DNA from: an uncultured Bacteroidales bacterium
GTDB taxonomy: Bacteria > Bacteroidota > Bacteroidia > Bacteroidales > Bacteroidaceae
DNA length: 8,865 bases
NCBI GenBank assembly: GCA_937876995.1
Contig: CALEFD010000042.1
Coordinates: 1 to 8,865, forward strand
Direction: 5' to 3'
In this document: positions 4,598 to 8,865 of the stretch, in pieces
Layout: every line of letters starts with the position of its first letter
How positions within the stretch are numbered: position 1 is the stretch's first letter
Program-made: the position numbers and the translations under genes
Notes under the pieces: model-generated
Databases searched by the model: none
What the model was told of the DNA's origin: nothing
The model's input: only the letters and a program-made list of their open reading frames with translations

Positions 4598-7500
4598 ATG
4601 TCTTCAACAACTGAAAATCAGAGAATTAACTTTGCTTCCGTAAAGAATCCGCTTCCATGTCCGGATTTTTTGGAAGTTCAATTGAAGTCATTTAAGGACT
4701 TCTTACAATTGGATACTCCTCCCGAAAAACGTAAAAACGAGGGACTTTTTAGAGTATTCTCAGACAATTTCCCTATTGCTGATACACGCAATAACTTTGT
4801 CTTAGAGTTTTTAGACTATTATATTGACCCGCCACGTCACTCAATAGAAGAGTGCCTGGTAGGTGGCTTGACATATAGCGTTCCTTTGAAGGCTAAACTG
4901 AAATTGTACTGTACAGATCCTGATCATGAAGATTTTGATACAGTAATTCAGGATGTTTTCTTGGGTCCTATCCCATATATGACCGAACAGGGAACGTTTA
5001 TCATCAATGGTGCAGAGCGTGTTGTTGTTTCACAGTTGCACCGTTCACCGGGTGTTTTCTTTGGTCAGAGTATTCACTCTAACGGCACTCCGTTATATTC
5101 AGCACGTATTATCCCATTTAAGGGTTCGTGGATTGAATTTGCTACAGACATCAACAATGTGATGTATGCATATATTGACCGTAAGAAAAAACTTCCTGTT
5201 ACCACTTTGTTACGTGCTATCGGTTTTGAGACCGATAAGGAGATATTGGATATTTTCAATTTGGCAGAGGAAATCAAAGTTAACAAGACTAACTTGAAAA
5301 AAGCAATAGGTAGAAAACTTGCTGCCCGTGTGCTTCGTACAAGAATTGAAGACTTTGTAGATTCCGATACCGGCGAAGTTGTATCAATAGAGCGTCACGA
5401 GGTAGTTGTTGATCGTGAAGCTGAATTGACAGAGGATAATATTGAAGATATCCTTGAATCAGGTTTGGAGACTATCCTTCTTCATAATGAGGATATTAAC
5501 CAGTCTGACTTCTCAATTATTTTTAATACTTTGCAGAAAGATCCGTGTAACTCTGAAAAAGAGGCGGTTCTCTACATATATCGTCAGTTGCGTAATGCCG
5601 ATCCTGCTGATGATTCAAGCGCAAGAGAAGTTATCAATAATCTGTTCTTCTCTGAAAAGCGTTATGATTTAGGTGAAGTAGGTCGTTATCGCGTAAATAA
5701 AAAACTTGGTTTGACTACCGATTCTTCTATTGGTGTTCTAACTAAGGAAGATATCATTGAGATTATCAAGTATCTCATTGAGCTTATAAATTCAAAGGCT
5801 GTAGTGGATGATATTGACCACTTGTCAAATCGTCGTGTTCGTACAGTAGGTGAACAGTTGTCAAATCAGTTTGCTATTGGTTTGGCTCGTATGGCTCGTA
5901 CAATTCGTGAACGTATGAATGTACGCGATAACGAGGTGTTCACTCCAACAGATCTTATCAACGCTAAGACTGTTTCTGCTGTTATCAACTCATTCTTTGG
6001 AACAAATGCTCTTTCACAGTTTATGGATCAGACCAACCCGTTGGCTGAAATTACCCATAAACGTCGTATGTCTGCCCTTGGTCCCGGTGGTCTTTCAAGA
6101 GATCGTGCAGGTTTTGAGGTTCGTGACGTACACTATACGCATTATGGTCGTTTGTGTCCTATTGAGACTCCTGAAGGTCCAAACATCGGTCTTATCTCTT
6201 CATTGTGTATATATGCTAAGATTAACGATCTTGGTTTCATATCTACACCATATCGTAAGGTTGCCGATAGTAAGGTAAACCTCAGTAATGACGAGGTTGA
6301 ATATTTGACAGCCGAAGAAGAAGAGGGTCGTATCATTGCTCAGGGTAATGCTCCTTACGATGATAAAGGTAAGTTTGTTCGTACAAAGGTTAAGGCTCGT
6401 CGTGATGCTGACTTCCCGGTAGTTGCTCCGGAAGAGGTTGAATTGATGGACGTATCTCCACAGCAGATTGCTTCTATTGCAGCTTCTTTGATTCCGTTCT
6501 TGGAACATGACGATGCTAACCGTGCGTTGATGGGTTCTAACATGATGCGCCAGGCAGTTCCATTGTTGCGTACAGAAGCTCCGATTGTAGGTACAGGTAT
6601 TGAAAAGCAATTGGTAGAAGACTCTCGTACTCAGATTGCAGCCGAAGGCGATGGCGTTATCGAATATGTAGACGCTACAACTATCCGCATCCAATATGAC
6701 AGAACAGAAGACGAAGAATTTGTAAGCTTCGAACCGGCATTGAAGGAATACCGTATTCCGAAGTTCCGCAAGACTAACCAAAGCACTACTATCGACCTTC
6801 GTCCGATTTGTGATAAGGGTCAGCGTGTAAAGAAGGGTGACATCCTTACACAAGGTTACTCTACTGAAAACGGTGAATTGGCTTTGGGTAAGAACCTTTT
6901 GGTGGCTTACATGCCTTGGAAGGGTTACAACTACGAAGATGCTATTGTTCTTAACGAACGAGTTGTTCGTGAAGATATATTGACTTCTGTTCACGTAGAA
7001 GAGTTTATTCTTGAGGTTCGCGAAACCAAACGTGGTATGGAAGAGTTGACAGCCGACATTCCAAATGTAAGTGAAGAGGCTACAAAAGATCTCGATGAAA
7101 ACGGTATTGTACGTATTGGTGCGTATATTCAGCCGGGTGATATCCTGATTGGTAAGACTACTCCAAAGGGTGAATCAGATCCTTCACCTGAAGAAAAGTT
7201 GTTGCGTGCTATCTTTGGTGATAAGGCTGGTGATGTAAAAGATGCTTCTCTTAAGGCTTCTCCTTCTTTGAAGGGTGTTGTTATAGACAAGAAACTCTTT
7301 GCACGTGCTATTAAGACTCGCAAATCGACAATTGCTGATAAGGCTAAACTGCCTTTGATTGACGAAGAGTTTGAAGATAAAGTTGCAGAACTGAAGGGTA
7401 TTCTTGTAGGAAAATTACTTACATTGACTGAAAAGAAACCTTCACAGGGTGTATATAATTTATTAGGTGAAGAGATTATAGCTTCTGGTCAGCGTTTCAC

Positions 7501-8410
7501 TAAACGTGATTTGGAGTCAATGGATTATGCTTCTGTACAGTCCGATAACTGGACAGAAGATGAACATACAAATGAACTGATTTCTAAACTTATTGTTAAT
7601 TATCTGCGTAAGTATAAAGAGTATGATGCAGAGAATAAGCGTAAGAAGTTTGCTCTGACAATTGGTGATGAACTACCTTCAGGTATTATGCAGATGGCAA
7701 AGGTTTATGTTGCCAAGAAGCGTAAGATTGGTGTAGGTGACAAGATGGCGGGTCGTCACGGTAACAAGGGTATTGTAAGCCGTGTAGTAAGACAGGAAGA
7801 TATGCCGTTCCTGGCAGATGGTACTCCTGTGGATATTGTTCTTAACCCACTTGGTGTGCCTTCACGTATGAACATCGGTCAGATTTTTGAAACAGTTCTG
7901 GGTCACGCCGGAAAGGAACTTGGAGTGAAGTTTGCTACTCCTATCTTTGATGGTGCTACTTTGGATGATTTGAATGAATGGACAGATAAGGCAGGTCTGC
8001 CACGTTATGGTAAGACTCAGCTTTATGATGGTGGTACAGGTGAACCATTCGACCAGTGTGCAACTGTAGGTGTTACCTATATGCTGAAACTTGGTCACAT
8101 GGTTGAAGACAAGATGCATGCTCGTTCAATAGGTCCGTACTCACTTATTACACAGCAGCCATTGGGCGGTAAGGCTCAGTTTGGTGGTCAGCGTTTTGGT
8201 GAAATGGAGGTTTGGGCACTTGAAGCATTTGGTGCATCACACATCCTTCAGGAGATTCTAACCATCAAGTCTGACGACGTAGTAGGTCGTTCAAAGGCTT
8301 ATGAGGCTATAGTGAAAGGCGATCCTATGCCTACACCGGGTATTCCGGAATCACTCAATGTGCTGTTGCACGAATTGAGAGGTTTGGGTCTAAGTATCAA
8401 CCTTGATTAA
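4598..8410 (+). CDS. rpoB: DNA-directed RNA polymerase subunit beta
   Basis: Forms one pincer of RNA polymerase and part of its active centre. The 1270 residues match the Bacteroidales length. The frame is closed by TGA at 4568 with no ATG between, so 4598 is the only start. Landmarks in order: INGAERVVVSQLHRSPG (136-152); the rifampicin pocket with SQFMDQTNPL (473-482) and HKRRMSALGPGG; PIETPEGPNIGLI (521-533); AYMPWKGYNYEDAI with Glu780-Asp781; and GVGDKMAGRHGNKG with Lys1049 and Lys1057, the active-site lysines. About residues 905-1030 lie where E. coli has its beta insertion SI2, a lineage-variable region. The end LGLSINLD is usual. Asp477, His487 and Ser492 equal the common rifampicin-resistance positions and are wild type. 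Codon choice changes in 6602-6960. The start lacks both Shine-Dalgarno and A at -3. Confidence 0.99.
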   Translation: MSSTTENQRINFASVKNPLPCPDFLEVQLKSFKDFLQLDTPPEKRKNEGLFRVFSDNFPIADTRNNFVLEFLDYYIDPPRHSIEECLVGGLTYSVPLKAKLKLYCTDPDHEDFDTVIQDVFLGPIPYMTEQGTFIINGAERVVVSQLHRSPGVFFGQSIHSNGTPLYSARIIPFKGSWIEFATDINNVMYAYIDRKKKLPVTTLLRAIGFETDKEILDIFNLAEEIKVNKTNLKKAIGRKLAARVLRTRIEDFVDSDTGEVVSIERHEVVVDREAELTEDNIEDILESGLETILLHNEDINQSDFSIIFNTLQKDPCNSEKEAVLYIYRQLRNADPADDSSAREVINNLFFSEKRYDLGEVGRYRVNKKLGLTTDSSIGVLTKEDIIEIIKYLIELINSKAVVDDIDHLSNRRVRTVGEQLSNQFAIGLARMARTIRERMNVRDNEVFTPTDLINAKTVSAVINSFFGTNALSQFMDQTNPLAEITHKRRMSALGPGGLSRDRAGFEVRDVHYTHYGRLCPIETPEGPNIGLISSLCIYAKINDLGFISTPYRKVADSKVNLSNDEVEYLTAEEEEGRIIAQGNAPYDDKGKFVRTKVKARRDADFPVVAPEEVELMDVSPQQIASIAASLIPFLEHDDANRALMGSNMMRQAVPLLRTEAPIVGTGIEKQLVEDSRTQIAAEGDGVIEYVDATTIRIQYDRTEDEEFVSFEPALKEYRIPKFRKTNQSTTIDLRPICDKGQRVKKGDILTQGYSTENGELALGKNLLVAYMPWKGYNYEDAIVLNERVVREDILTSVHVEEFILEVRETKRGMEELTADIPNVSEEATKDLDENGIVRIGAYIQPGDILIGKTTPKGESDPSPEEKLLRAIFGDKAGDVKDASLKASPSLKGVVIDKKLFARAIKTRKSTIADKAKLPLIDEEFEDKVAELKGILVGKLLTLTEKKPSQGVYNLLGEEIIASGQRFTKRDLESMDYASVQSDNWTEDEHTNELISKLIVNYLRKYKEYDAENKRKKFALTIGDELPSGIMQMAKVYVAKKRKIGVGDKMAGRHGNKGIVSRVVRQEDMPFLADGTPVDIVLNPLGVPSRMNIGQIFETVLGHAGKELGVKFATPIFDGATLDDLNEWTDKAGLPRYGKTQLYDGGTGEPFDQCATVGVTYMLKLGHMVEDKMHARSIGPYSLITQQPLGGKAQFGGQRFGEMEVWALEAFGASHILQEILTIKSDDVVGRSKAYEAIVKGDPMPTPGIPESLNVLLHELRGLGLSINLD

Positions 8411-8429
8411 TCACTAAAATTAAGAAGTT

Positions 8430-8865
8430 ATGCCTTTTAAAAAAGATACAAAAATCAAGAACAATTTCTCGAAGATAACCATCAGTTTGGCTTCTCCTGA
8501 AGAAATTCTGACAAGCTCAAGCGGTGAGGTTTTGAAACCCGAGACTATCAACTACCGTACATACAAACCTGAACGTGACGGTCTGTTCTGCGAACGCATA
8601 TTCGGTCCTGTTAAGGATTACGAATGTCATTGCGGTAAGTATAAGAGAATACGTTATAAAGGTATTGTCTGCGAACGTTGTGGTGTAGAGGTTACAGAGA
8701 AAAAGGTACGTAGGGAGAGAATGGGTCACATTACCCTTACTGTACCGGTAGCGCATATTTGGTATTTCCGTTCTACTCCTAATAAGATTGGTTATCTTCT
8801 TGGTATTCCTAGCAAGAAATTGGATGCCATCATATATTATGAGAGATATGTAGTTATCCAGCCTG
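8430..8865 (+). CDS. rpoC: DNA-directed RNA polymerase subunit beta', N-terminal part (cut by the window end)
   Basis: The ATG at 8430, 19 bases after the rpoB stop, opens a frame that stays open to the window end: 145 full codons of a protein that is usually about 1400 residues. It starts MPFKKDTKIKNNF and then follows family wording: SPEEIL, GEVLKPETINYRT, DGLFCERIFGP. The N-terminal zinc ribbon is complete, with Cys66, Cys68, Cys81 and Cys84 matching Cys70/72/85/88 of E. coli, followed by RRERMGHITLTVPVAHIW. The catalytic NADFDGD motif lies outside the window. A is at -3. The close spacing to rpoB supports joint transcription. Confidence 0.98.
   Translation, partial: MPFKKDTKIKNNFSKITISLASPEEILTSSSGEVLKPETINYRTYKPERDGLFCERIFGPVKDYECHCGKYKRIRYKGIVCERCGVEVTEKKVRRERMGHITLTVPVAHIWYFRSTPNKIGYLLGIPSKKLDAIIYYERYVVIQP

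Noticed and set aside
6014..6196. Possible rifampicin-resistance changes in rpoB
   Set aside because: Asp477, His487, Ser492 and Ile533, matching E. coli 516, 526, 531 and 572, are unchanged. Ala483 in place of E. coli Ser522 looks like a lineage difference.
5919..6278. 119-codon open frame on the plus strand in another frame of rpoB
   Set aside because: It overlaps the most conserved part of beta (rifampicin pocket); a second coding frame there is not credible without further support.
6200..6994. 264-codon open frame on the minus strand inside rpoB
   Set aside because: It is fully antisense to conserved beta coding sequence, its composition is that of a reversed biased gene, and it shows no domain. 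Codon bias explains it.

Overview
This window is a housekeeping locus from a member of the Bacteroidota, most likely order Bacteroidales (a relative of Bacteroides or Prevotella). The evidence is the 1270-residue RpoB with Bacteroidales-like wording throughout, the short one-helix SecE, the moderate GC content, and A-rich start regions with no Shine-Dalgarno sequence in front of any of the nine protein genes. Everything is on the + strand. All eight complete protein genes end in TAA. The genus assignment is inference from remembered family sequences, not from a search.

Layout: the 3' part of tRNA-Gly(TCC) (1-69) and a complete tRNA-Thr(GGT) (81-153) lead into tuf (EF-Tu, 248-1435). A hairpin and tRNA-Trp(CCA) (1486-1558) follow, then secE (1574-1762), nusG (1773-2315), rplK (2374-2799), rplA (2823-3521), rplJ (3534-4058), rplL (4101-4478), a strong hairpin with a T-run (4504-4558), rpoB (4598-8410), and the first 145 codons of rpoC (8430 to the window end). 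This is the widely conserved tRNA-tuf-secE-nusG-L11-L1-L10-L12-beta-beta' cluster, so supplies for elongation (EF-Tu, tRNAs, stalk proteins), transcription (beta, beta', NusG) and secretion (SecE) are set together. I found no convincing promoter inside the window. The main promoter is probably upstream of the tRNA genes, outside it.

No mobile element, CRISPR array, integrase, toxin-antitoxin pair or unknown protein gene is present, and I did not find a new biological system. The points worth a second look are non-coding or subtle: (1) the rplL-rpoB hairpin, a probable attenuator that lets stalk proteins be made in excess over RNA polymerase; (2) irregularities in tRNA-Gly, including an apparent A19-U56 replacement of the usual G19-C56 tertiary pair; (3) overlapping hairpins in the tuf leader; (4) a hairpin just before tRNA-Trp; (5) a 15-codon out-of-frame micro-ORF over the rpoB start; (6) a stretch of rpoB whose glutamine codon choice differs sharply from the rest of the gene; (7) no room for an E. 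coli-style L10 leader before rplJ.
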